A stretch of 64,000 nt of DNA from Rhodobacter sp. (GTDB lineage: Bacteria; Pseudomonadota; Alphaproteobacteria; Rhodobacterales; Rhodobacteraceae), in assembly GCA_020637555.1 (NCBI GenBank), contig JACKKF010000013.1, positions 646,001 to 710,000 of the forward strand. The letters run 5' to 3'. Positions within the stretch are counted from its first letter, which is position 1; each line of letters opens with the position of its first letter. Position numbers and translations under genes: made by a program. Below are positions 25,167 to 32,453 of the stretch, in pieces. The notes below the pieces were generated by a model. That model saw only the letters and a program-made list of their open reading frames with translations. It was not told the DNA's origin and searched no databases.

Positions 25167-25183
25167 GCGCAATAATATTTCGC
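25167..25183. promoter_or_regulatory. Palindrome resembling an Lrp-family operator (lrp-trxB gap)
   Basis: GCGCAATAATATTTCGC is a 17-bp imperfect palindrome (arms GCG-AATA and TATT-CGC) with an AT-only centre, standing out in a GC-rich gap. It is 52 bp from the regulator start and about 130 bp from trxB. Lrp/AsnC sites typically have this length and an AT-rich middle. Confidence 0.45.
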
Positions 25184-25312
25184 AGCCCCGCAATTTCCGG
25201 TCCCGCGCGCCGCTTGCGCCATCGGAACGGGCGCGATACCACCGGGAACCTCTTGCATGGCGCGGCGCCCGCATTACATGCGCAAAAAAGAATGTGTTCT
25301 CAGGAGCCCCCG

Positions 25313-26254
25313 ATGACCGCCACCAAACACACCCGCCTGCTGATCGTCGGTTCCGGCCCGGCAGGCTATACCGCCGCCGTCTATGCCGCCCGGGCCATGC
25401 TGGAACCCGTGCTGGTGCAGGGCATGCAGCCGGGTGGACAGTTGACCATCACCACCGACGTCGAAAACTGGCCGGGCGAGACCTCGATCCTGGGCCCCGA
25501 CCTGATGGTCCGGATGGAGGGCCACGCCCGCGAGATGGGCGCCGAGGTGATCACCGATACCATCACCGCGCTGGACCTGTCGAACCGCCCCTTCACGGCG
25601 ACCGGTGACAGCGGAACGCTCTATACGGCGGATGCGGTGATCCTGGCGACTGGCGCACAGGCCCGCTGGCTGGGCTTGCCCAGTGAAGAGAAATTCAAGG
25701 GCTTCGGCGTCTCGGCCTGCGCCACCTGCGACGGGTTCTTCTATCGCGGCAAGGAAATCGTGGTGGTCGGCGGGGGCAACACGGCGGTCGAAGAGGCGCT
25801 GTTCCTGACGAATTTCGCCTCCAAGGTGACGCTGGTCCACCGCCGCGACAGCTTGCGGGCGGAAAAGATCATGCAGGACCGGCTGTTCAAGCATCCCAAG
25901 ATCTCGGTCATCTGGGACAGCGAGGTCGTCCAGGTCGAGGGCACCGAAATGCCGCTGGGCGTGACCGGGGCCAGGCTGCGCAACCTCAAGACGGGCGCCG
26001 AACAGGTCGTGCCCTGCGACGGGTTCTTCGTCGCCATCGGCCATGCGCCCGCGTCCGAACTGGTCAAGGATCAACTCAAGCTGCACTCGGGCAACTACGT
26101 CTGGGTCGAACCCGGCTCGACCCGCACCTCGATCGAGGGCGTCTTTGCCGCGGGCGACCTGACCGACCACACCTATCGCCAGGCGGTGACATCCGCGGGG
26201 ATGGGCTGCATGGCCGCGCTGGATGCCGAACACTGGCTTGCCGCGCAGGCGTGA
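25313..26254 (+). CDS. trxB: Thioredoxin-disulfide reductase
   Basis: A 313-residue flavoenzyme with an FAD dinucleotide site (LLIVGSGPAGYTAAVYAARA), the redox-active CATC pair (ACATCDGFFYRGK, near residue 141), an NADPH site (VVVGGGNTAVEEALFLT) and a C-terminal GVFAAGDLTDHTYRQAVTSAGMGC. It reduces thioredoxin using NADPH. ATG 25313 is used; upstream frame residues are untypical. Confidence 0.97.
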   Translation: MTATKHTRLLIVGSGPAGYTAAVYAARAMLEPVLVQGMQPGGQLTITTDVENWPGETSILGPDLMVRMEGHAREMGAEVITDTITALDLSNRPFTATGDSGTLYTADAVILATGAQARWLGLPSEEKFKGFGVSACATCDGFFYRGKEIVVVGGGNTAVEEALFLTNFASKVTLVHRRDSLRAEKIMQDRLFKHPKISVIWDSEVVQVEGTEMPLGVTGARLRNLKTGAEQVVPCDGFFVAIGHAPASELVKDQLKLHSGNYVWVEPGSTRTSIEGVFAAGDLTDHTYRQAVTSAGMGCMAALDAEHWLAAQA

Positions 26255-26258
26255 TCCT

Positions 26259-26294
26259 GCCCTCACCTTGTTCCAAATACGCCCTTCCCCCGGG
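26259..26294 (-). repeat. Dispersed hairpin repeat, copy 3 (tail only)
   Basis: Read on the minus strand, this segment gives CCGGGGGAAGGGCGTATTT then GGAACAAGGTGAGGG, matching the tail of the repeat at 2403-2460 (GCGTATTTCCGACAAGATGA). The perfect hairpin of the other copies is not evident here. It lies in the gap between trxB and the NUDIX gene. Confidence 0.45.
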
Positions 26295-26405
26295 CATTGA
26301 AGGCGCGCTCCCCCGCCATTCGGGAGCCTGCGCGCGGCGCGTCAGCGCCGCGCCCGGTCGCCCGAGGGCTGCGGCATGGAATGCTGCCGGCCGAGGGCGA
26401 AACCC

Positions 26406-26846
26406 CTACCGGACGATGACCTCCAGCGGATCATACCGCAGGTCCGTTGCGCTGAAGGCGACCACCGGCAGGCTGTCGGGCTTGAAGCGCAGGGTGCGCA
26501 ATTCGGCCTCGGTCACCCAGCGACGGCGAGTCACGATGCCTTCGGGATCGGTCCAGTCCGCACCTTTGGGCATGGCCACCACCTGGGCGCGGAAATAGAC
26601 ATCCACCTGGTGGAACCCGCTGTCCGGGTCGTGGAATTCGTTCACCAGGCACGGCGCCCCCACGCGGATCGCGATGCCGGTTTCCTCGTGCACCTCGCGT
26701 TCCAGGTTCGCGGGCAGCGAACTGCCGCGCACGACGCCGCCACCGGGCGCGCACCACAGGTCGCTCTCGTCCCCGGGATAGGCATTGACGATCAAGAGCC
26801 GCCCCTGCCGCACGATCACCGCCCGCACCGCCATCCTGGGCCCCAT
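26406..26846 (-). CDS. NUDIX hydrolase
   Basis: A 146-residue protein with a near-canonical Nudix box (GGGVVRGSSLPANLEREVHEETGI; the REVHEETG core is intact) from about residue 36. It hydrolyses a nucleoside diphosphate linked to another group, but the substrate cannot be predicted. ATG 26846 is set by a strong ribosome-binding site at 26853-26860. It is divergent from the lipase-like gene. Confidence 0.9.
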   Translation of the reverse strand: MGPRMAVRAVIVRQGRLLIVNAYPGDESDLWCAPGGGVVRGSSLPANLEREVHEETGIAIRVGAPCLVNEFHDPDSGFHQVDVYFRAQVVAMPKGADWTDPEGIVTRRRWVTEAELRTLRFKPDSLPVVAFSATDLRYDPLEVIVR

Positions 26847-26852
26847 GCACCG

Positions 26853-26860
26853 CCTCCTTT
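26853..26860 (-). promoter_or_regulatory. Ribosome-binding site fixing the NUDIX start
   Basis: AAAGGAGG on the minus strand sits six bases before the ATG at 26846. It rules against the internal ATG at 26834 and the longer frame start at 26870. Confidence 0.75.
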
Positions 26861-26917
26861 GCCCTTGCACGCATTCTTGCGCTTCTGCGCCGCGCGGACG
26901 AGCGTATACTGCCCGCC

Positions 26918-27682
26918 ATGAAAAAGATCCTGCTTGCCCTGCCGCTTCTCGCCGGCACGCCCGCCCAGGCCGATTGCGTGGTCCTGTTGCACGGCCTCTC
27001 GCGCAGCGAGAATTCCATGTTCCTGCTGCAACAGGTGCTGGAATTCCACCAGTATCGCGTCATCAATCACACCTATCCGTCCGAGGATGCGCCGATTGGC
27101 GATCTTGTGCACTATGTCGGTCAGGCGGCGGCGGAATGCGGCACGGACAGGCTGCATTTCGTCACCCACTCGCTGGGGGGGATCCTGGTGCGGGCCTGGC
27201 TGGCGCAGGGCCACCCGCCGAATCTGGGCCGGGTGGTGATGCTGGCCCCGCCGAACCACGGCTCCGAGATCGTCGATACGCTGGACGAAAACGATCTGCT
27301 GCGTCGGGTGGTGACCTGGTTCAATGGTCCGGCCACCGGGCAATTGGGGACCGATCCCGATTCGGTGCCCAACCGCCTGCCGCCGGTGGATTTCGACCTG
27401 GGGGTGATCGCCGGCGATGTTGCGCTGAACCCGCTCAATCCGATCGGCGTGGCGATGTTTCACGGGCCGAACGATGGCACCGTGTCCGTCGCCTCGACCC
27501 GGGTCGAGGGGATGGCCGACCACATCACCATCTCGGCCGGGCACACGCTGATCATGAACAGCCCGATCGCCATGGCCGAGGTGCTGGAATTCCTGCACGA
27601 CGGCGTCTTCGATCACGGGATCACGCTGGGCTCGGCCCTGCGCAAGCTGGCGCATCCCTGGCCCCCGTCCAGCTCCGACTGA
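26918..27682 (+). CDS. Exported alpha/beta hydrolase (lipase-like)
   Basis: A 254-residue protein with a signal peptide (MKKILLALPLLAGTPAQA, cleavage after AQA). The mature part has an oxyanion LLHGLSRSENSM segment, the nucleophile elbow THSLGG (near residue 88) and a C-terminal Asp/His pair (HGPNDGTVS and AGHTL). This layout fits PGAP1/triacylglycerol-lipase-like periplasmic esterases. The natural substrate is unknown. Confidence 0.87.
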   Translation: MKKILLALPLLAGTPAQADCVVLLHGLSRSENSMFLLQQVLEFHQYRVINHTYPSEDAPIGDLVHYVGQAAAECGTDRLHFVTHSLGGILVRAWLAQGHPPNLGRVVMLAPPNHGSEIVDTLDENDLLRRVVTWFNGPATGQLGTDPDSVPNRLPPVDFDLGVIAGDVALNPLNPIGVAMFHGPNDGTVSVASTRVEGMADHITISAGHTLIMNSPIAMAEVLEFLHDGVFDHGITLGSALRKLAHPWPPSSSD

Positions 27683-27734
27683 CGGCCCCGACTGACGGCC
27701 CCGGCATCCGCCCGGGCCGCCCGCCCGGGCCGCC
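27677..27734. repeat. Two adjacent 13-bp tandem duplications at a gene end
   Basis: The 13-mer GACTGACGGCCCC occurs twice head to tail (27677-27689, 27690-27702), the first copy containing the hydrolase stop codon. Six bases later a different 13-mer, CGCCCGGGCCGCC, is also duplicated in tandem (27709-27721, 27722-27734), ending just before the stop of the convergent hydrolase gene. This looks like two slippage events between convergent genes. Confidence 0.8.
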
Positions 27735-27737
27735 CGC

Positions 27738-28559
27738 TCAGGCCCCTGCGGCGAATTCGGCCAGCAGCGCGTTGAACGCCTCGGGCATCTGGCGGAACGG
27801 CGCATGGCCCGCGCCCGCGATCCGCATCATGCCGTGCCGCCACAGGGTCGGCGCGTCCAGCGTGTCGAAAAAGGCGGGTTTCAGGAACGGGTCATCGGCG
27901 CCATTGGCGACGGCGAAGGGCACGGTCAGGCCCTTGACGATGGCGCGTTCGTCCATGGGCGCCCCCATCACGACCGAGGTGAACATGATCTCGCGCGCGC
28001 GCCCGTCGGTGCGCGCGACCATGGCCAGGAGATGCGGGTCCACCGCCCCGCCCACGCCGGTGGTATGCAGGGCATAGGCGCGGGCATCGTCCTCGGTGAA
28101 GGTGCGCTTCGCGGTCAGGTTCTCGGCCGAGGGGTCGATGTTGAAGGCGGCCATCAGATCCTCCATCACCGGGGTGATGGGGGGTGTGCCGCTGATCAGG
28201 ATGCCGGCCAGCCGCGCCTTGTTCCGCCCGGCCATCTCCAGCGCGGCGTGACCGCCCAGCGACCAGCCAAAGACCACCGGTGCCTCGATGTCCAGCGCCG
28301 CCAGAACGGTTTCCAGCGCGGCGGCATACCCGGCAAAGGTATAGGCGGACTCCGGGTTTGGCGCGTCATCCGAGGCGCCGTGCCCGGGAAGGTCCGGCGC
28401 GATCAGGCGAAAGCCCTGCAGGTCGGGCGCGGTGAACTGCTGGTCGAACACCTCCTTGCACGCGGAATTGCCGTGGATCATGACCAGAGGCCGCCCCGAC
28501 CCGCCGCTGTCCTGAACCGCGATGGTGCCAAAGTCGGTGTCGATCTTGTGGATGGTCAT
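27738..28559 (-). CDS. Alpha/beta-fold hydrolase
   Basis: A 273-residue cytoplasmic protein with the oxyanion motif MIHGNSACKEVF (near residue 24), nucleophile elbow FGWSLGGHAALE (near 96), an Asp region (ANGADDPFLKP) and a C-terminal catalytic His (GAGHAPFRQMPEAFN). The canonical triad is complete. Relatives include esterases and C-C bond hydrolases; the substrate is unknown. ATG 28559 begins MTIHKIDTDFG. Confidence 0.9.
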   Translation of the reverse strand: MTIHKIDTDFGTIAVQDSGGSGRPLVMIHGNSACKEVFDQQFTAPDLQGFRLIAPDLPGHGASDDAPNPESAYTFAGYAAALETVLAALDIEAPVVFGWSLGGHAALEMAGRNKARLAGILISGTPPITPVMEDLMAAFNIDPSAENLTAKRTFTEDDARAYALHTTGVGGAVDPHLLAMVARTDGRAREIMFTSVVMGAPMDERAIVKGLTVPFAVANGADDPFLKPAFFDTLDAPTLWRHGMMRIAGAGHAPFRQMPEAFNALLAEFAAGA

Positions 28560-28616
28560 AGGCGTGCTCCCTTGCGTTGACAAAGCCTAATCCCGGATCC
28601 CCGGCTTTGACCAGCC

Positions 28617-29741
28617 TCAGCGGATCGCGACCCGCAAGATCGCGCGCAGCCCCAGGCGCGCGCCGCGGCGCAGGACCGGGCCCAGCAGGCCCAGGCCCGC
28701 GCTCAACAGGCCCAGCACGCCGGCGGCCAGGGCCCAGACCTCGTTTGCCAGGCGCAGGCCCAGACGCAGGAAACGGCTCTTGCCCATCAACTCCAGCGTG
28801 CCCAGCGTGCGGGGCCCCAATGTGTCCGCCGCGCGGGCGAACCGCGTCGCTTCGGCCGGTGTGTCGATGGCGCCCATCAGGTGCAGGGTCTGGCGGGTCC
28901 CCAACCGCGCGTTCAGGCGGCCCAGGTCCTCGGCCACGGCGACGGCCGGACGGATCACCCCGGGGCGCGCCAGATGCGCCAGGTCGCCCGCCCCGCGCAC
29001 GGCGGGCAGGCGTGCCCAGTCGATGCCATAGGCAAAGGCGCGGCGAAAGACGGCCAGCAACGCCGGCGCGAGGCGGCGCATCCGGTGGGCGACCCGCAAG
29101 AGGGCCGCGCCGGTCTTGACCGTGAGCGAGGTTCCCCCGCTGACGATCACCAGCCCGGTTGCCGCCAGCCCGACAAAGCTGAGGCCCACGTCCACCTGAT
29201 CGACCGGGTCGCCTGTGGCATAATGGCCGCCCTCGCGCACCAGCGCCACCACATCCCCCAGCGGGGTGACGTTGACCGCCACGCCGCAGGTCAGTGCCGC
29301 GGACAGCGCGCAGTCGCGCAGGTCCCAGGCGCAGGCCGCGCAATCGAGACCGGTCGCGATCCAGCCGGTATCCTCGGACCTGAGCGCATCGCGGCGGGCG
29401 ATCAGCGCGGGCGGCAGCCCGACACCCTGATCGTCGGCAAGATCGCTCAACGCATCCAGAACCACCCAGTCTCGGGGCTCTTCGTCCAGCCGGGCGGCGA
29501 TGCGCGTGGCCAGGGCCTCGGGCGTGGCCGCACGCGCGACACCGCGTTCATAGGCCGCCGTCAGTTCGGACTGGCCGCGCGCGACCAGCAGCTCAAAGCC
29601 GGGCGCGTGGGCCATCTGCCAGCCCCACCACAGGCTCCATCCCAGCGATGCCACCGTGACCAGCGCCAGCACGGCGCGTTCGATCCGCAGACGGTGGCGG
29701 GCGCGGGCATTCAGCGGGGCGGTTTTGCGCAACAGGGCCAT
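28617..29741 (-). CDS. Membrane protein of unknown function (374 aa)
   Basis: An N-terminal helix (about residues 24-44, LALVTVASLGWSLWWGWQM) is followed by a soluble segment with a Cys cluster (GLDCAACAWDLRDCALSAALTCG), two central hydrophobic stretches near residues 190-215, and a hydrophobic C-terminus near 335-360. The Cys spacing (CAAC plus two more within 18 residues) could bind a metal. I do not recognise the family. The start MALLRKTAPLNARARHR was chosen because it gives a conventional positive N-terminus before the first helix. Confidence 0.75.
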   Translation of the reverse strand: MALLRKTAPLNARARHRLRIERAVLALVTVASLGWSLWWGWQMAHAPGFELLVARGQSELTAAYERGVARAATPEALATRIAARLDEEPRDWVVLDALSDLADDQGVGLPPALIARRDALRSEDTGWIATGLDCAACAWDLRDCALSAALTCGVAVNVTPLGDVVALVREGGHYATGDPVDQVDVGLSFVGLAATGLVIVSGGTSLTVKTGAALLRVAHRMRRLAPALLAVFRRAFAYGIDWARLPAVRGAGDLAHLARPGVIRPAVAVAEDLGRLNARLGTRQTLHLMGAIDTPAEATRFARAADTLGPRTLGTLELMGKSRFLRLGLRLANEVWALAAGVLGLLSAGLGLLGPVLRRGARLGLRAILRVAIR

Positions 29742-29793
29742 GACCCCGCCAATGTGGGTGACAGCAGCGCGCACGGCAAGGGCGCGCCGCGGG

Positions 29794-31128
29794 TCAGGCC
29801 TTGAGCGCCCGTTCGGCCGCCGCGCCCAGCCGCAGAAGCCGCGCCTCGTCGCCGGGGCGCGCCATCATCATGACGCCGGTCATCGGCACCCCTGTGGGCA
29901 GGGTCAGCGCGCACAGGCCCAGCAGGTTGCCGATTCGGGTGTTGCGCAGGGTCTTCAGGTTGAAGGCCGCGAAATAGGCGGGATCGGCCAGCAAGGTGTC
30001 GATGCGTTCGGGCAGGGTGGGCGCGGTCGGAATCAGCACCGCGTCGTAGCCGGCGGTTGCGGCCTGATAGCGCGCGCGCAGTTCATCCAGCCTGCGCCAG
30101 GCGCGCACATAGTCATGCGCCAGATACTGCGCCCCGGCGCGGAACCGGTCGCGCACCGGCGCGAACATCACATCGGGGTTGGCCTCGATCGTCTCGCCCC
30201 AGATTCCGTAGCATTCCGCCGTGAAGAGCACGCCCGCCAGGTCCATCGCCTCGGCCACGGCGGGGATCGTGGCGCGGTCGATTCTGGCGCCCGCGCGCGC
30301 CAGCGCCGCGACCCCGTCGTCAAATCCCCGCGCCGCCACCGGGTCCAGATCGTCCAGCGCGACGGTTTCCAGCACCAGCATCCGCGTGCCTTTCAGGCTG
30401 GCGCCCGCCAGGTCCGGCGCGGGCGAGCCATCGAGCAGCGCAAAGGCCAGGGCCGCGTCCTCGACCGTGCGGGCCAGGGGGCCGATGGTGTCGAACTTCT
30501 GTGCCAGCGGCACGACGCCGGTCAACGGGATGCGCCCGGCCGTGGTTTTCAGCCCCACCATGTCGTTCCAGACCGAGGGCACGCGCACGGATCCGCCCGT
30601 GTCCGAGCCGATCGCCAAGGGGGCCAGACCCCAGGCGACCGACGCCGCCGCGCCCGAGCTGGACCCGCCGGGCACGCGGTCGGGGTCGTGAATGCAGGGC
30701 GGTGTCGCGGTCACGGGGTTCAACCCCAGCCCGGAAAAGGCCAGTTCGGTCATATGCGTCTTGCCCAGCGGCGGCAGGCCCGCATCCGACAGCCGCCGCA
30801 CCACCTGCGCGTTGCGGGCGGGAACCCGGCCTTTCAGCAGCGCGCTGCCCGCCTCGGTGGCCACGCCGGCGGTGTCGAACAGGTCCTTCCACGACACCGG
30901 CACCCCGTCCAGCGGCCCGCGCCTGAGACCGGCCTGCGCCCGTCCGCGCGCCGCCGCCGCGGCGTCCAGCGCGGGCTGGCGCATGACACGCGCATAGATG
31001 CGGTCGCGGTGGGGGTGGGTATCGATCGCGTCCAGGAAGGCAGCCGTCAGCGTGACCGGGCAGATGCGCCCCGCTTCGATCCCGCGGCCCAGGTCCGCCG
31101 CGCTCATGCCGCGCCAGGTGTCGCTCAT
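29794..31128 (-). CDS. Amidase signature family protein
   Basis: A 444-residue enzyme with the amidase signature: the catalytic Lys in SWKDLFDTAG (near residue 75), the GGSSSGAAASVA motif holding the cis-Ser (near 150) and the nucleophilic Ser in GSDTGGSVRVPS (near 174). It hydrolyses an amide, or acts like GatA in transamidation. No gatB/gatC neighbour is present, so a stand-alone catabolic amidase is more likely. It is divergent from the UbiH-type gene. Confidence 0.92.
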   Translation of the reverse strand: MSDTWRGMSAADLGRGIEAGRICPVTLTAAFLDAIDTHPHRDRIYARVMRQPALDAAAAARGRAQAGLRRGPLDGVPVSWKDLFDTAGVATEAGSALLKGRVPARNAQVVRRLSDAGLPPLGKTHMTELAFSGLGLNPVTATPPCIHDPDRVPGGSSSGAAASVAWGLAPLAIGSDTGGSVRVPSVWNDMVGLKTTAGRIPLTGVVPLAQKFDTIGPLARTVEDAALAFALLDGSPAPDLAGASLKGTRMLVLETVALDDLDPVAARGFDDGVAALARAGARIDRATIPAVAEAMDLAGVLFTAECYGIWGETIEANPDVMFAPVRDRFRAGAQYLAHDYVRAWRRLDELRARYQAATAGYDAVLIPTAPTLPERIDTLLADPAYFAAFNLKTLRNTRIGNLLGLCALTLPTGVPMTGVMMMARPGDEARLLRLGAAAERALKA

Positions 31129-31213
31129 GCCTGCCCCCTTTTTGTGTTCGCGCTCACGCTAGCGCGCGCCGGTCGCATGGACAATCCCGCGCGCGCGTGC
31201 ATTGGTATCCGGC

Positions 31214-32440
31214 ATGAAACACGACGCGGATATCCTGATCGCGGGCGGCGGGCTGAACGGCCCCGCCCTGGCGCTGGCGCTGGCGCGGGGGGGGCTGTCG
31301 GTCGCCGTGATCGACGCGCGCCCGGCCAGCCTGAGGGCCGACGCGGCCTTTGACGGGCGCGCCTATGCGCTGGCGCTGGCCTCGGTCCGGGTGATCGAGG
31401 CTCTGGGCCTGTGGCGGGGCCTCAGGGACAAGGCGCAGCCCATTCTGGGCATCCGCGCCAGTCAGGGACACGCGGGGCAGGGGCCCTCGCCGCTGATGCT
31501 GGGCTTCGACGCGGCCGAGATCGAGGAAGGCGCCATGGGGCAGATGCTGGAGGACCGGCATCTCTATGCAGCTTTCCTGACCGCCATGCAGGCTGAGCCG
31601 CGCATCGCCCTGCACTCGGGCGCAAGCGTGGTCGCGCACGCGGCCGCCGCCGATGGCATCGCGGTCACGTTGGACGACGGCCGGGTTCTTGGCGGCCGGG
31701 TGCTGGTCGGTTGCGACGGGCGCGATTCGGGCGTGGCGCAGCGCGCGGGGATCAGGCGCTGGGGGCATGACTATGGGCAGACCGCGCTGGTCTGTGCGAT
31801 CCGGCACGAAAAGCCCCACGGCGGGATCGCGCATCAGTTCTTCATGCCGCCGGGACCGCTGGCGATCCTGCCCTTGCCCGGCAACCGCAGTTCCATCGTC
31901 TGGAGCGAACGCACCGCCACCGCCGAGGCGATCCGGCGGCTGGATGATGCCGCGTATCTGGAGGTCCTGAAACCCCGGTTCGGCAGCTTTCTGGGCGAGA
32001 TCGCGCTGGAGGGGCGGCGCTTTGCCTACCCGCTGCGTCTGACCGTGGCCGAACGCTTTGTCGCGGACCGCCTGGTGCTGGTCGGCGATGCCGCGCATGG
32101 CGTGCACCCGATCGCCGGGCAGGGGCTGAATCTGGGGCTCAGGGATGTCGCCGCGCTGGCCGAAGTGCTGATCGATGCCGCGCGCCGGGGCGAGGACATC
32201 GCCGCGCCCGATGTGCTGCTGCGCTATCAGGACTGGCGGCGCTTTGACACGGTGCGGATGGCGATGGGCATGGATGCGGTGAACCGGCTCTTTTCCAACG
32301 GCAACCCCCTGCTCGAGGCGGTCCGCGGGATCGGCATGGGGGTGATCAACGCCCTGCCCGCCGCGCGGCGCCATTTCATCCGCGAGGCGGCGGGGCTGAA
32401 CGCCGCCGAACCCCGGATGATGCAGGGACTGCCGGTCTGA
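31214..32440 (+). CDS. UbiH/UbiF/COQ6-family FAD-dependent hydroxylase
   Basis: The 408-residue flavoprotein has an N-terminal FAD motif (ILIAGGGLNGPALALALARGG), the second FAD/NAD motif (VLVGCDGRDSGVAQ) and a C-terminal LVLVGDAAHGVHPIAGQGLNLGLRDVAALAE, typical of aromatic-ring hydroxylases in ubiquinone synthesis. It probably introduces one of the ring hydroxyls; which carbon cannot be decided. The ATG at 31214 was preferred to a TTG at 31202. Confidence 0.9.
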   Translation: MKHDADILIAGGGLNGPALALALARGGLSVAVIDARPASLRADAAFDGRAYALALASVRVIEALGLWRGLRDKAQPILGIRASQGHAGQGPSPLMLGFDAAEIEEGAMGQMLEDRHLYAAFLTAMQAEPRIALHSGASVVAHAAAADGIAVTLDDGRVLGGRVLVGCDGRDSGVAQRAGIRRWGHDYGQTALVCAIRHEKPHGGIAHQFFMPPGPLAILPLPGNRSSIVWSERTATAEAIRRLDDAAYLEVLKPRFGSFLGEIALEGRRFAYPLRLTVAERFVADRLVLVGDAAHGVHPIAGQGLNLGLRDVAALAEVLIDAARRGEDIAAPDVLLRYQDWRRFDTVRMAMGMDAVNRLFSNGNPLLEAVRGIGMGVINALPAARRHFIREAAGLNAAEPRMMQGLPV

Positions 32441-32453
32441 AGACCGGTCCTTG

